This document shows positions 11,376 to 24,805 of a stretch of DNA of 64,000 bases, piece after piece. The notes under the pieces were generated by a model, which had not been told where the DNA came from, did not search any database, and worked only from the letters and a program-made list of their open reading frames with translations. The stretch comes from Ifrita kowaldi (lineage: Eukaryota > Chordata > Aves > Passeriformes > Cinclosomatidae), in assembly GCA_013398055.1 (NCBI GenBank), contig VZRS01001709.1, positions 586,296 to 650,295 on the forward strand. The letters run 5' to 3'. The position numbers and the translations under genes are program-made. The stretch's first letter is position 1, and each line of letters starts with the position of its first letter.

Positions 11376-14300
11376 GTGGAGGTGCCCTGGGATAATCAGT
11401 CAGGTCCCGACGTTGCTGCATCCTTTCCATGCTGGAAAAATGCCAGTGGCATCACTTCTTTTTGTCCTTTGAAACTGCTGTGTGATGACAAAAATGAGTT
11501 ATGTCTTGGGTTAAGCACACCTTCGAGTACATTTCTTAGAACTGCCAAATAGTCCAACTCCCAAATTCCTTTCCTGTTCAACATTAATATTAATGCAGAT
11601 TTTCTGACTTAAACACATGGGCTTTTCTTGAGAGTACAGATACCAAATTGACTTAAGCCATAGAACCATATTTGGGAAACCCTGAAAATCTTCTTTAATC
11701 AGAAGCTTATTAAATGCAGAGCAAAAAAATATGAACTGCTGATTTTCAAAATGGTCACACTCTGGTTTTTGGCTTCCCATTCTTTTTCCCCAGCACAGTG
11801 ATGGATGTGCTTTCTGTGCTCACTGTAGTCAGGCTTTTCTTGAAGGTCAGGGGCTGAGGATTTAAAAATGCAACCTGACTGCAATTAAATTGCTTTTGCC
11901 TGTCAACACATTCTCTAGTTCTATGTACCAGCATAAATCAGAAATATTTAGTGATCTCTGTTAGACGTTTGCCTGCACAGAAAAGCAAAGGAAGCACCCT
12001 GCGGGGAAGCGAGCAGGTAAAACAAACACTCTGCTTTGGATAAGCTGTTGCAGAGGATTCTTCCATACAAAATACCTTTTTCATAACATCAGCCAGTTGC
12101 AAGTGTGTTAGGTGTCCTTTTCACCTGTGATGATCCAATGTTTTACCTGAATTACTTTCATTTCTGGTGTCTCCTTCTGAAGCATTCTGGGCAAGCACCA
12201 AAAGTGTCAGTTTTAGAGACCTGTCTGACAGCAGTAGATTAGGGTCTGGTGAAGAGGGTGTTTGTAAGGGATTAGTTGTGGTTTAAATCCTCTTTCTCAG
12301 TATCCCAAGGATGGAGATTCCCTCTTCTCTGGGCTCTACAGCCCTGGTGTAGCCAATCAGTGCCCACAACCAGCCTGGTGGCCCTCCACTGGCATCACTC
12401 CAGCTGGTCAATCTCCCTCTCCTCTGGAAGGCATCATGTGTCTTTTCCATATATACTTGCCTGGACTTAATAATTTCACTGGGAAAATCCTAATTGCTCC
12501 TGTATGGATGAACTGTAATCTTTCAGCAGTGTTTTCCCAAGCGCTGATTTTTCTGGCCCTGCTCCCAGTCAGGCTTTGGTGCCTCCAGAGGGATTCAGCC
12601 AAGCTGCTTCCCTGAATCTGCAAGATACAGCTCATAGCCTCAGATAACAAACGCTTATGTATTTTTATTTTGTTTTGATATTTTCTGTCTAAAAACATAT
12701 TGCTCCACTGCCTCCTTCTTGCAAGGAGCACAAACGCCACTCCTGAAAGCCCGATGTGCAGCTCCTGAGCTGCAGCAAAGCCAGGCTTTCCGGAGCTGTT
12801 GTCAGAAATAAGGCCTCTTTATCTCCCTTCCTGTGTCACCAGTCTCCATCTGAGGGAGGGGTGAAGTGTAAAGCAGAGCACACTGAGAGGCTTTAACCAC
12901 ACTGATGCCACCATCCCTTGCTGCTTGGTGGGTCTGTTCCCAGGAAAAGCGCTGCTGGAGCCATATCTACCTGTCCTTCACATTTTTTGTAAGGATGCAG
13001 CTCTCGTCAGCCTTTTATATTCTCCACTCCTCCTCCTCCTGAAGCGAGTCTGGAGTTCACAGTGCTGTCTGGGAAGTGCAGCAGAGACAGAGACAGAAGA
13101 CTCCTTCCATCTGGGGGCAAGCCCTGGCATCGCTCTGAGTTGCAGCGCATCAGGTTTGGACTTTGGTGCCTTGTGCCCATGGGAAACTGACCTGGGCATT
13201 TCCCAGAATGGCTTTCATTAATTACACTGCACCCAAAATGAGTAGCTCGACTTCTCTCTGTTGCATGAATTTCCTTCAAAGCAAACCTCCCCTGCCTGTT
13301 GAGGCAGTTCATGATGTTGTGCCACAACATTATGCTGATAACTGTAACCACAGAAGCTGCCTCATGATTCAGTCCTTAACTGCTGCCCACAGCTGTGGTA
13401 CAACCTACGTGGGCATTTTCAGCACCCCTGGAACCTCACACAAGCTTTGCTTTCCATCTGAGACTGTGCCATTCACAGGAGAATTATAATAAAATAGGTC
13501 TCTGCATCCTTTTTCTGCCCAGATGACCCAGCAGTGCCTTTAGACAGGAGAGCTTGGGCAGTGGTGTGTTAGCTGCTTTGAAGCTCAGATTGGAGGGCAC
13601 GGTGTGGAACATCACAGAAGATAGGAGACAGGATATATCCCTCTGGTTCTGGATCCCTTTAGTACTGCAGATTTAAGCTAGGTCAGTTATAATACAGCTT
13701 GAAGCAGAAAGATGAAAGAGCTGCAATTAACATCATCAAGCCCATATTTTCTTATGAACAGCAAATGCAAATGTTAATGTAGACAAGCAAAGACCTCTCC
13801 CAACCTTTGTATGTGCTGAAAATTTAGCAAGCACATCAATAAACTGTTCGGGGAGATACTCGTGAATATTTTTGTATTTTAGCCTTGTCATCAGCAACTT
13901 TTCAAGATAATTACGTTGTGTGAAATGATTACTATAGAATGAAAGAGCAAGCTCCAGGGTAGTTTGTCTCTGTGGCTGTTCATTTTTCAGTGATATGAAT
14001 GATGGTTTTAATCAACAGGTCTATGCGATGGAATGAATTCCACTGTCTCATCATTGCTCTGGGGTGCAGGCGGTTTTCACCAATAACTATTTTTTATAAC
14101 CAGAAACAGCTCCTGCTGAATCCCAGCAAAGAAAAGGACACGTATGCTGTACGTGAGTATATTGTGCTTTATGGCTGGCATTTCTAAAGCTGCACAATCT
14201 GGATGCCCAGATCCCATCAGTGTTAATGAGGACAGAATAACCAAGCCCTTCATTGCCCTAAGTGGAAAATCTATGTACACAGTGCTTAATTCAAAGTATA

Positions 14301-15145
14301 CAGAACTCAGCGGGTAGGCTTCTGTTGATATCAAAAGATTTCAAACCTGGCCTACATCAAGAACTTCAAAGATAGCACCAGCCACTTCACACCCCAGAAA
14401 AGGGGTTTTGAGGTAACCCAGTTGACTTGGCACTATGGGAATATAAGAGAGGGCTGATGCAGCTGGGCTGGGAGCAAACAACCTCTTGTGCAGAGAATCC
14501 CAAAGCACTGCAGCCCCTGCAGCCTGCAATGGGATGCTAAAGTTGCAGCAATTTCAGGAGGATGTGTGGGGGTTTGGCAGCACAACCTGCAGCAGCTGTG
14601 TCAGGGCATTGAGAGAGAAGAACCCAAGTCCTTCCTCCACCTTCCTTTTTACCCCAGCTGGCAGCAAGGCTGTTCTTTAGCACGTGGTATGGCCCTGGCC
14701 AGGCTGTGTCCATGCCCACAGAGGGGTCAGCTTCTCCACAAGCCGATGCATCTCAGTCCTTCGTGGCCTCAATCACCAAACTGAAAGGCAAACTCAGAGG
14801 CTGGCCCCAGTTAACTCTTGGGTGCTCTCCTGGACACACAATTCAAAGTCCTTGTTTTGCTCAGTCCTGAGCTGTTAACTTGTGCCTTTGCTGTTTGCCA
14901 CAGCTGGTGCTGAGCACCAGTGACAGCAGATCACTACAGTCGCTCACAGAGCAGCCCTTACACAAGTGGACACTTGTTAAGGCCAGTCTTAGTATTGTCT
15001 ACATGTGAGCAGAGTTACAGGAGTGACCAGGCTCTCCTGGCTCTTTTAGCATTTCTTATGTTCCCTAAAGATTGTTTAGGCATGATCCAAAATTTCTATA
15101 TAATGTCTATGCCTGAAATCCAGGCAAAATCACTACTCTGTGTTT
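11376..15145. other. Non-coding stretch, no recognised gene
   Basis: No coding exon or repeat family was recognised. A small hairpin (CTGGTGC, TGA, GCACCAG) occurs at 14904-14920. Other open frames have no domain-like content or convincing splice context. Confidence 0.45.
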
Positions 15146-15187
15146 CCCAGCCCTTTGCCTAGGATGTAAGCTGGGCAAAGGGCTGGG
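15146..15187. repeat. Long perfect hairpin (14-bp arms, up to 17-bp stem)
   Basis: CCCAGCCCTTTGCC at 15146-15159 is the exact reverse complement of GGCAAAGGGCTGGG at 15174-15187. The stem can extend inward by one G-T wobble and two Watson-Crick pairs, leaving the loop GATGTAAG. Flanking bases do not pair, so it is too short for a standard pre-microRNA. It could be a transcribed hairpin, a protein-binding palindrome or the remnant of an inverted element. Confidence 0.8.
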
Positions 15188-18100
15188 CATATTCCACTGT
15201 GTAAGGATTTGTTAATTTTTGAACACAGCTCTCCAGCAGCCTCAGTGAGCTTTGCAAAATGGCCTGAATGCAAGAGGCTCAGTTTCAGCCCTGCATTTGT
15301 AAGCAAGTGGACTTTAGGGGGTGTGGGGGAGGTGTTACTCAGTTGTCGGTGATATGAAACCAAGATTCTTTGGCTGAGTTTGGCATTCATGTAACAAAAA
15401 AGCTGGTTTTCATTTGCTAACCTTTCAAATGTGTCCATCTGTAATTAAATATAGCCTCTCCACCAAATATAAGGGTACCTCACATACAGGTAAGCAATTG
15501 GAGCTGAGTATATATGGTATTTATGTTGGCTTTTCAGCGTCTAATGCTCTAACTTCAGCATTTCCTTGGGTTGTGTGTTCTGTTTTTACTTTGTTTTCCT
15601 GGCAACTTGAGTCAATAGCTCTTGGGTAGAAACTAGAATGCAATTAAACATGCAAAGAAGTGGACTTCAGTTGAATGAAATACTATCAAGTGTGTTGGAT
15701 ACATAAGCAAAACCCAGGCTTATCAAACATGTTTTGTATTCAGTGCTGTGTTAGCGAGTTGAAGTTACCCGAAGCCAGCAAATTGAAGTGGTTTATAGTC
15801 TGCGTGTTCTTCTGCTTTTATAACCAGCAGCTCTCTGCCTTGTCCCTCATTTCAGTTACTGGCAGTAAGTGTCTTGTTTTTCCAGCTCCAGATTTACTTG
15901 TTCATTCAAAGCTAAACCAGCAAAATAAGGAGATGCTGGATCTGCTGCAAGTCCCTTGTACTTCACCAAGCTCCAGACCTGAAGGCATATCAGATGCCCC
16001 TTTATTTTTCCCTCCTGGAGACAGGATTCTTAAAGGCTGGTTTTATAAAGGCAGAAGTCAGATATGTTCAGAAAAGGTCAATCATTCACAGTGGCACTGT
16101 AGTTAATAGCCTGGGAATGGAGACCAAGGAAATTGATGTTGACTTTCTGGGGTGCTTTAAGTGTTCTTGAGGGCTTTCTCTCCGGTCTTCCTGAAAGCTT
16201 CCTTTCTTGTTTACACCATCTTAAGGACTTTTCAAAGGATGAATAAAAATTCAAATTCTTTAGGAATGTAACTCTAATGAACCATATGGAAAAAGAACTG
16301 GTGTAAAACTGAAAACTGTTCACCTGGGAAACAGAAAAAGAAATTGTATTTTAGCATGCAATGCATGCCTCGTTGGATTTTACTAAATTGCCCTTGCCTT
16401 AGCACTGAGTCGCAGGAGAAATACAGCATTTCACAAAGCAGGTAGAATCAGAAAGACTTTAAATGATTTCTGGGATATTAAATTCACAGAGACTAAGATG
16501 TATTGTGCCAGTCTAATTATTTTGAAATACTGCGGGTAAATCAATGGACGTACACTTAATGGTTAATTGTAGGGACCATCTATTACTTCCACTGTGTGGG
16601 CCAAGTCCTGCTCCCGTTTGCAATTAATGAAATCTTACTACAGGCAGTAATTCTGTGTGAAATGGGCAGCATTTCAGCACTCGTTTGATGATACATGTTG
16701 TGACAGAAAAAAAAAAAGCCAAGAGCAGAACACGCGGCTCTTGCTTTCCCAATATTGGCCTAGAGGTGGCATTGCAAAGATTTCCACAATGACGAGCAGA
16801 TGACAGCAGCCAGTCCACTAAAGAAAAGTACATGTTCATTCTGAGTGGTTTTCCAAAAGGAAGGGACCTCTTGGGTCTATATTGGGTCAGGTGAGTTTCC
16901 ACCATCCCAAATCAATGCAGCATCTATGGCAAATAATGGCTTTTCTCTAATTCACTCAGAATTTGTCACCTTGGCTCTCACCTGCTGACTGCAAGGCTTA
17001 GGCAGTGCTGGGAATGTGGGTTCCTGCTCCAGCTGAAAGCTGGTGGCCAGGAAAAACTGAGTGTCATTCCCAACTTGGGGAAGTAGGTTCCTCTTGCTCT
17101 GTGTTCTCCATGGAGCTCATTTAGAGCCGACGATGGTAGACTTTAAATTGTGAATGATTCCATTCAATGCTTGGCATTGCCAGGCATATTTGTGTGTTTT
17201 CCAGGCAGAATATTGCTGTAGCATTTGTTCCCAACTTGCTTCTAGGTCCTTGTCTGGCTTCCTCATGAAAAGGATCGAGGTTTTGAGCTGGAAGCTTCCA
17301 AGAGCAGGGATTGCTGTCTGTACATTCTCTACAGGGAGGTTTTCTTCTGCGTGAGCTTCTCAAGGACACCTACATGCCACCAGAAAAACTGTACCCTTGT
17401 CAGCCTGTGCCCTGGAGAGACCAGTCCTCCAGGGACTGAAATGCCAATAAGTGATACCACTAACATCCTTAAAAGAGTCACTCTGGCGTTCTTTGAGCAT
17501 TACCTGGGGGCAGCAGGTGGCCTCCATCGTGAGAGCCACAGTGCTCAAACTCCTTTGTAATGATTTTCCCACTCCCACCTCATGACTGTTGGGGTCTAGC
17601 TTGCTCTGATGAACGCCTTGGCATGTGGCACAGAGGAGAAGCACTTGCTGTAGGAAGCGACGGTCATGTTTGCTTGCTTATTGTCATCACAGCAGGTGTA
17701 AAACCTGTCCTAGCAAACACCCTCTTAGTCAAAAATGTTTGAGCTCTCTGAAAGTTTACCTTTGTAAAATTGTGCTTTTGCAGCCTGCAACCCATCAGGG
17801 CTCCAGAGCTTTCTGTGCAAGCCAAGTAACCAAATCAGCCCTGCCTTGGTTCTCCACTGTTGACTGAAAGAGCAAATGTGTTAATTTTATGGCGCTGCTA
17901 AGATCTCTCAGCACAGGATTCGCCCTGTGCCAGAGTGTGCAAGTGGTGCAGCATCACCACACATGGGCAGCAGGGGCTACATGGAAATGTAATTCACAGA
18001 AGAATATTATCATTAGAGTCACTCATTAGAGGGAGCAGGTATTATTTAGGATTTTCCGAAGGTCCTACTTCCATCATCCCCCCTTTGCTATGGACTGATG

Positions 18101-18219
18101 TCAGTCAGAGCCAGCTAAACTTTACCCGTCCCCATCTTTCCTTTGGGTCTGTGGTACACTGGAGACGTCCTTGCCCTAGAGATGCTCCTTGGGGAATGTG
18201 CCTCTCCTGTTGCTTCCAT
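15188..18219. other. Non-coding stretch, no recognised feature
   Basis: AT-rich, CpG-poor sequence with an 11-A run at 16707-16717. No exon, RNA gene or repeat family was recognised. Confidence 0.45.
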
Positions 18220-18970
18220 CCACCTCCCACCGCGGTTCCCAGCACACCTGCCCTCAGCAGGGCTAAATCCCTCGGGACAAGCCGGGCGCGCATCGCCTCT
18301 CCGGCAGCGGCACCCTTATAAGAGGAGGGGGGAATCTCCCGTTGCCATGACAATGAGCCTGTCGGGATGAACATTTCTTTTTGTGAACAGCAATTCAAAG
18401 CTTAAAGCAATGCTGCTGCCTCCCAAAGCTTATTAGTGCCACGCGTAAACAGAGCTGGGCAAAGTCTTGGGAAAATAAAGGGGCGGGGCGGAAGCTGCCT
18501 GGTGCCGCCGACCCTTCCCCGCTCGGGCTTCGAGCAGTAGAAGGCGATTGCTTTCTGCCTCTTTGTTCCCGGCCCTGGCACAAATCACATCCAGCCTCCC
18601 TTCCCCCAGCAAAGCTCGCGCTAAGCTGGAGCACACTAGAGCGAAAACGGATTAAAAAGAAAAATCATCCTTGCTGCAGCAGATGAAGAGGGTATAAATC
18701 AGCGAGATGGAGGGTGCTCTGCCCGAGGGCTGGGCTCGCCGCTGCTAATGAGGGGCTTAAATCAAAGATGGTCGGGGGGTCCGGGGTGTGCGCCGACCCC
18801 TCCTCTGCGTTCTGGACCTGCAGCACCAGCGGGCCGAGAAGGGCAGCGGCCAGAGCCGCTGTGGGTGTGAGTGTCCGGGAGTGCGGGCCGAGCCGGAGCT
18901 GCCGCTTGCCACGCTGGAGGGAGCTCCTGAGACGGCAAAAGTGCCGTGTCGTGCTCCAGCCCTCCCAAGT
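18220..18970. promoter_or_regulatory. CpG-rich island, possible promoter
   Basis: CpG dinucleotides are dense in two blocks (about 18227-18545 and 18720-18965), in contrast to the flanks. The first block has a palindromic TATA-like element CTTATAAG near 18314 and a GC-box run GGGGCGGGGCGG near 18479, both usable from either strand. The second has open frames on both strands without recognisable domains. Bird CpG islands usually mark promoters or enhancers. No first exon can be assigned, and no conserved protein was recognised. Confidence 0.45.
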
Positions 18971-21900
18971 CAGACCCCAGAACGATGGAAACAGGTTATA
19001 TTTCAGGATGCTTTTAACAGCTGATGTTGGCAGACAGGATGTTTCTTTTTAGGTCTATGAAGAGTTATATTTTTTCCCCTGTGTAAATTAGTCTTAGGTA
19101 GGTTGTAAACAGCCTATATAGGTCTTGAAATTTTTTTTAAAGATTTTTACATACAAAATCTGACTTTCTTGGAGCCACGTGACTTTGGGAGCTGGGGGGG
19201 TGAATTTTCAGGTTGAGGGTGACAGAGCATTACAATGTCCATTATCCTTTCCTCCATCAGCTGTCCCATAAACCAGGGCTGGCACAGGCATGGTACAGGA
19301 TGGGAGGGAGACTTTCAGCCAGCCCTGACAACAAAAAAATAGAGTGAAAAGTTGGGATGAGTGAGCACAGCCCTGTGGATGATGCAAAGCGGGAACTGGG
19401 ACGTGCTCCTTGCTGTGGGTTGGGCTCAGTGTGGCTGGTGTCGGTGTCCACAGGTAACCTGGCAAAAGCATCCCCAGAAAGAAGGGGGTTCTTGCAAGCG
19501 TGGGTGGAAAAGCAGCCGGGCACTGGAGGACTGGGGGGATGGGGGGAGGAAGACTACAGTAAAACAAACCTGCTTGCTTTGTGCAGGCTTTGGCAGCCTT
19601 GAAACGCGGGTTAAAACTGGTGAAAGCCGCCCAGAGGTGAATGCTGAATAAGGACAAGTGAGACCATGTCTTCCTTGAGCTGGTTAAAGATTGACTGTGT
19701 TTTGGCACTTTTCCTCAGTTCTTGTTTCTATTTGCTTCAACCACTGAGTGCTGAGCAGTGATAACAAACCCAAAAGGCTCCATCCTTTGTGGAGGGGGTG
19801 TCTCCAGAGCACCCGGGGCAGTGAGGCTGAGAAGGGCTTACAGTGCTTGTACTGTGGTGGGAGACCACCACCCCAACGCCACAAGAGGGAGAGCGGAAGG
19901 GTTTTTGGTTATGAGGTGTGATCTGTAACCAGAGTCAGATGTGATGCTGAAGGACTCTCAAGCACAGGTGTGGTGTGGTATTCCTTAAAGGCCTAGAAAT
20001 ACAAAGAGTCAGGACCATACTTCCCAGAAAATGCTGGGTTTGTCCCTGGTGTTGTTGTGCCAGCAGGAGTGGATTAAGGGAGAATTCCCTCATTTGGGAA
20101 GGGGGGGACTCCTTAATCCCCAAAGCCCGGATTTAAAGATCCTAGAGAGAGTAATCACAGACAGTGGATTTGCATCTGTTGGGGAGCCTGGCAGGAGAGG
20201 GCAGCGTGGCACTGCCAAACCCAGGGTTGGTCCTTACCCTTGTTTGCAGCTCCTTTTCCCAGGCTTGTGTTTTAGACAGGTTCACTTGAAAACACAAAAT
20301 TCACAGAGAGGAAGACGTCAAAAAGAGCATTTCCTCAAGTCATGGATGATTTCCTGCAAGTGAGAAGTGTGTAAAACATGTCTGGGGCAGGTGACAAATT
20401 ATGGCAGGGGTGTGGTTTGTTTGTTTGCTTTTATAAGCACCTTTAATATTGCTCTTGCAAGGCTTCTGCCATCACAAACTGAGTCAGCCTTTAGCCAGAA
20501 GAAGAAAAGGAGGAGATGCTTGTCAGTCAACAGAAACTAGCTGGTGTAGGGCTGTCCCCATGCTGCCCGGAGGCGTGTTGGCCTCCAGCCATGAAGAAAA
20601 CCCATAATTAGTGCCTTGTTTGTGTGGGAAGCCTGGAAAACAGAGTTTGTGGCAGTGTGGCCCTCATTTGTTACTTATTGTGGCTCAGCTGTCAGGGAGC
20701 AGGACTATGCACTGCTTTTCTCTGGGAAAGCCAAACCCAGTCTTTTCAGCAAGGTCTGACTTCTTTCTCATTCGAAACAAAACCTTAAAACGTGCAATTT
20801 CCATACAGATATAGCACAAGTGAAGTATTTAGCTTGGCTGAGGCATATTTCCCCTGGGAGATCTTGCAGGAGAAATGGACCATATTGGCTTTTCCAACTG
20901 GCCTTAGGTACTGCTGCAGCAGCACATGAACTCAGTGGTGTGTGCGTTTATCTGGCAGGAGGCAGTTGCCTCAAACACGGGGAGGATCAGCTCCCCAAGC
21001 TTCACCATTTCAAATTTAAAACGGCATTATTTATTCAGACAGGATTTTCTGGCAGCAAACCTCACATCCTTTTTTGCATCCTCTGTAGTCAAGAGGAAGG
21101 ATGGTGATACACTTGATGGTGCCCAGAGCATGGCCTGTGTTCCGTGGCAATGTCCAGGCTCAGCTGAGCTGGGTGGAGCAGTCGGGCAAGAGCCAGGCAA
21201 CCCACCTCGGGCAGGGCAACTGGAGCTTCAGGTCCTGCTGCGCGTTGCCTTCTTGGCTGCATTCTTTAAAAGTTCCCTTTGGGCAATACTGGATCCCTCC
21301 CTGCCCTCTGACAGGGCTGGTGCTGCTCTACCCCAGCCCTGCAAGTGCAGCCCATCAGCCACCTTGGCTTTCAAGTGTAATGTGATCATCTCCCTTTGCT
21401 GAATTGAGGGTCGGTGTTCTCTCCTCTCCTGCTCAGCCACACTGATGGAGAGGGGGATTTTTGTTCTTGTGCCATCAATGGCCAGTCTTGGGAGAGTCTG
21501 CTCTGCCCAAAACAGGGCACATCTACCCCTGGAGCACAGCAGAGGAACACCCAGGTACTGTCTGGCAGAGGAAGCTCCATCAGCAGGTTACCCACTCCCA
21601 TACTTGGATGCTGCTGGGAGAGGTGCCACATGCTCCATGTTGACAGACCTGCACAACTGTGGGGTTGTCTGCCTTTTTGCCTTCCCTCCTGGGCTATGTC
21701 TAATTGAATTTGGATAGTAGGGCTTTTTACTAGAGACTGTGCCACTGCTCTGGAATACCCGCTCCTACAATTTTATCCTTTCAATTTATATGTTGCCAAG
21801 GAGCTGTGCTAACCCTCGCCTCTTAAAGGGTGCAGATCCTTTCTGTTGTTGAAAATTGACTGTGGGCAAGTCTCTGAGGACCAGCACCTGCTTGTGCCAT

Positions 21901-24720
21901 GCACAAAGTAGGAGCAGTGGTCTGAGTCTGGTTTGGAAATCAGGTCACTGACACAAGCAAGGCAAGAACAGCAAACAACCTGGTGCTATTGTCCCATCTG
22001 TGCTCAGAGGAGACCCGGAATGGTACCAGCAGAAGGGCTGCAGGGAGAGAACAAGGTGTCTTGGCAAACCCGTGTGCATGTAATAGTCAAGAGAAGTCTT
22101 TGTTTTCAGCAAGTTGTTTTCCATGGCTCTCATGTAGCCATCAGCGTAATTGTAGCATCCAGGGTGCTCAGGGAGATAATGCCCAAGAGTTACAGCTAAT
22201 GAGGAAGGGTGGGAGAGGGAAGATGAACAACTTTATATTGCTGCCATACGCTTTAAATCCCTTCAGCTCTCTTGCTATAGCCAAAGTGAGGAATTCTTTT
22301 TTTTTTCATTGGCAATTTTAATGCTGTTTTGAAAGCCAGATTAGCAAAGCCAAGGAAATAGCTGCCTGCCCACCCCTGGGATGCCTTCCTGCTCCTGCCT
22401 GCACTCAATGTCTCATCAACTCACCCTGCCAACTTCAGGCACCTTCCTGGTTTTACCATTTGATCAAATCAAAGAATGAAGAGTCCTTTGCTTTGAACAG
22501 AGACCACAAGATAAACCCAGGAGTTGTTCTTCAGATCTCAATGTGTGCCTGGACTGCTGGAGAGCATCCACTGAGAGGGAGGAGATGGATCACAGCCCAT
22601 GGGGAGAGGGCAGTGTCTGAACCTGCTGTGCTGGTTTGAGCATCCTGCAGTTCCTCCTGCCCTGGCCAATGGAGGCTGAAGCTGATTTTCCAATCAGGGC
22701 ACTGCTGGGGATGGAGCGGGGCAGACTTGGCAAAGCCGTGATCCTGTTTGCTCTGATCACTAAAGGTCACAAGGTGGCTCCTTCTGTCAGGGGGAGGAAA
22801 TGAACTCTGGTATCTTCAGCAAACTAATTTCAGGCTTGTACTGATTCCCCTTTCAGTTTAATTTAATCATCTTTGATGTCTGATTCTACAAACACGGCTT
22901 TGTACTGCTAAACCTTTGCTGCATATTAGCAGAGAGGCAGCTGGAATTCGAATTTGATTTTGACTATCGTGAGAAACCTTATATTTAGCACTTGGCAAAT
23001 CTCTTGAATACAGGAGCACATCAGTTTATAAATGCAGGTTGCTTTGATCAGAGTAATTTTGGAGGCTTAAGTATGAGACAGAGAATATAGACCGGGTACT
23101 GATACTTGTAAAGGAGCAACAGAAAAGTATTCTACCAGGTGATTGGAATTACATTACTTCACAATATCAGCCTACCTAGAATTTGCTGCAAAGGATTGTT
23201 CGTAATAGAAAAATGCTTCGGGTTACAAAGTATTTCTAATGGAGTCTTTTGCAGCCTGCAATATAAGGGTCAGGTACAGAAACACATTCCCTCAGGTGAA
23301 GAGACCAACAACAGCCAAGGATGGCCAGACCTGGACTGAGCCAGGCATGTGAGGCAGACCAGGAAATGAAGACCAACTGAAATGGCAGTGGGATAAACTG
23401 CCTGCCTTCCCCCCTCTTCTCTGTTGGACTAAACTCCTGCTGGCTTCTTTGCCATGTAGGATGCCAAACTAAGAGTCACTCTTGGCATTAAAACACGTGT
23501 AGGATGCAGGGTTTTGCCATATGTTCTAACAAAAGCAAGTACTTTAGTTTGCAGCTTGGGGATGGAGCTGGAGGCGTTCCCAGTGATTGCCTCTTCCGAG
23601 AGCTCGTGTCCCTTTGGAACCTGTCCTGTTTCAAAAGGAGCCACCTCTGACCGACTTCGCAGCAGCTCCCACAGGCACATGGACCCAACTGCACCACTGT
23701 AAATCCTGAGGTGCTCCCTGGACATCCCTGGGGCCTGGTTTTCTCTTGGAATTGCTTTTAGAGGGAGGAGTGCTTGGCACCTGCAGAGTGGGGAGCAAGG
23801 GCTTTTAGCAGCTGGGAGGCACATCTGTGGGCTTATTGCTTCCCAAGAAAGACTGATTTTTAGAGAGAGGGTTCCCTTTGCATAGCAAAAGTGATTGCTT
23901 CCAGAACTTAGGAGTACACGGTTTTAAGGAGCTCAGGTTCTGCTCCCAGCAGAAAGAGAGAAAAACTAAGGCAGTAGCAGTGACTTTGCTCTTCGTATTT
24001 GCATGGGCAGAACAGAAAATGGAGCTTGAAGGAAAATATTATCACAGGTGTTGGGGGCATGATAACAGAGCATTCACTGCCTCCCAAAAAGCTGTCAGAT
24101 GAAGGGGGAACCCTTCCTACCGCTTCTGCCAGCTTCTGGCTTCCCAGAAATACCCCATCACTTTGATTTATTGACATGCTGGGGAAAGGCAGTTCATTTT
24201 TACAATCAGCCAACCCTGTGAGTCCAGATCTTCTAGAACAAAACTGAAACTGGAGCCTCCCCATCTCATGTGTGTGGGGAAGGGCCGATGTTTTCAAAGC
24301 GCTGTTGTGTGAAGGTGCTCTGGGAGCTCAGCTCTGGTGGTTGCTCATTCTCTGCTTTGGGGCTGTGGCTGCCTCTACCCAGAGGTAACTCCTCGGGGAG
24401 CTTCACCAGGGGATCTCCACAATTGCAGGGCTTGGTCTGTGCTAATCCCCAAGCCCAGAGCACCCAGCCTGGAAGCTTGAGCACACAGGCCTCTTCCACA
24501 GCCACTTGTCAAGAGGTTATTGCCCACTGTCAGAGCTCCTTCCAGCCTGGGACTCCTTCTGCTCCCCAACTCACCACATCACCATAGCCCAGCAAGCAGT
24601 GGAGATGCTGCAAAGATTATTTTTGCACCATGGCTAGAGCGAGAGCAGGTTTGGTGCCTTCCAGCTTCTGCTCTTTGGGCCCGTGGATCCTGCGGCAGGA
24701 GCCAGTTTGTCTCCTGGTGA
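18971..24720. other. Non-coding stretch, no recognised gene
   Basis: Mixed-composition sequence with short G runs near 19190, 19530-19550 and 20100. No coding exon, RNA gene or repeat family was recognised. Confidence 0.4.
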
Positions 24721-24805
24721 AGAGCTGAGCGCGGGCCAGTTGGCAGCGCCTGCGCAGGGACGCCGTGCTCCGAGCAGTCGGGATTGATGCACGGCGTGGC
24801 TAAAA
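24721..24805. promoter_or_regulatory. Small CpG cluster with NRF1-like palindrome
   Basis: A short CpG-dense patch contains the perfect palindrome CCTGCGCAGG at 24749-24758, which has the GCGCA core of NRF1 sites. No TATA box or convincing exon is seen next to it, so this is only a possible regulatory site. Confidence 0.25.
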
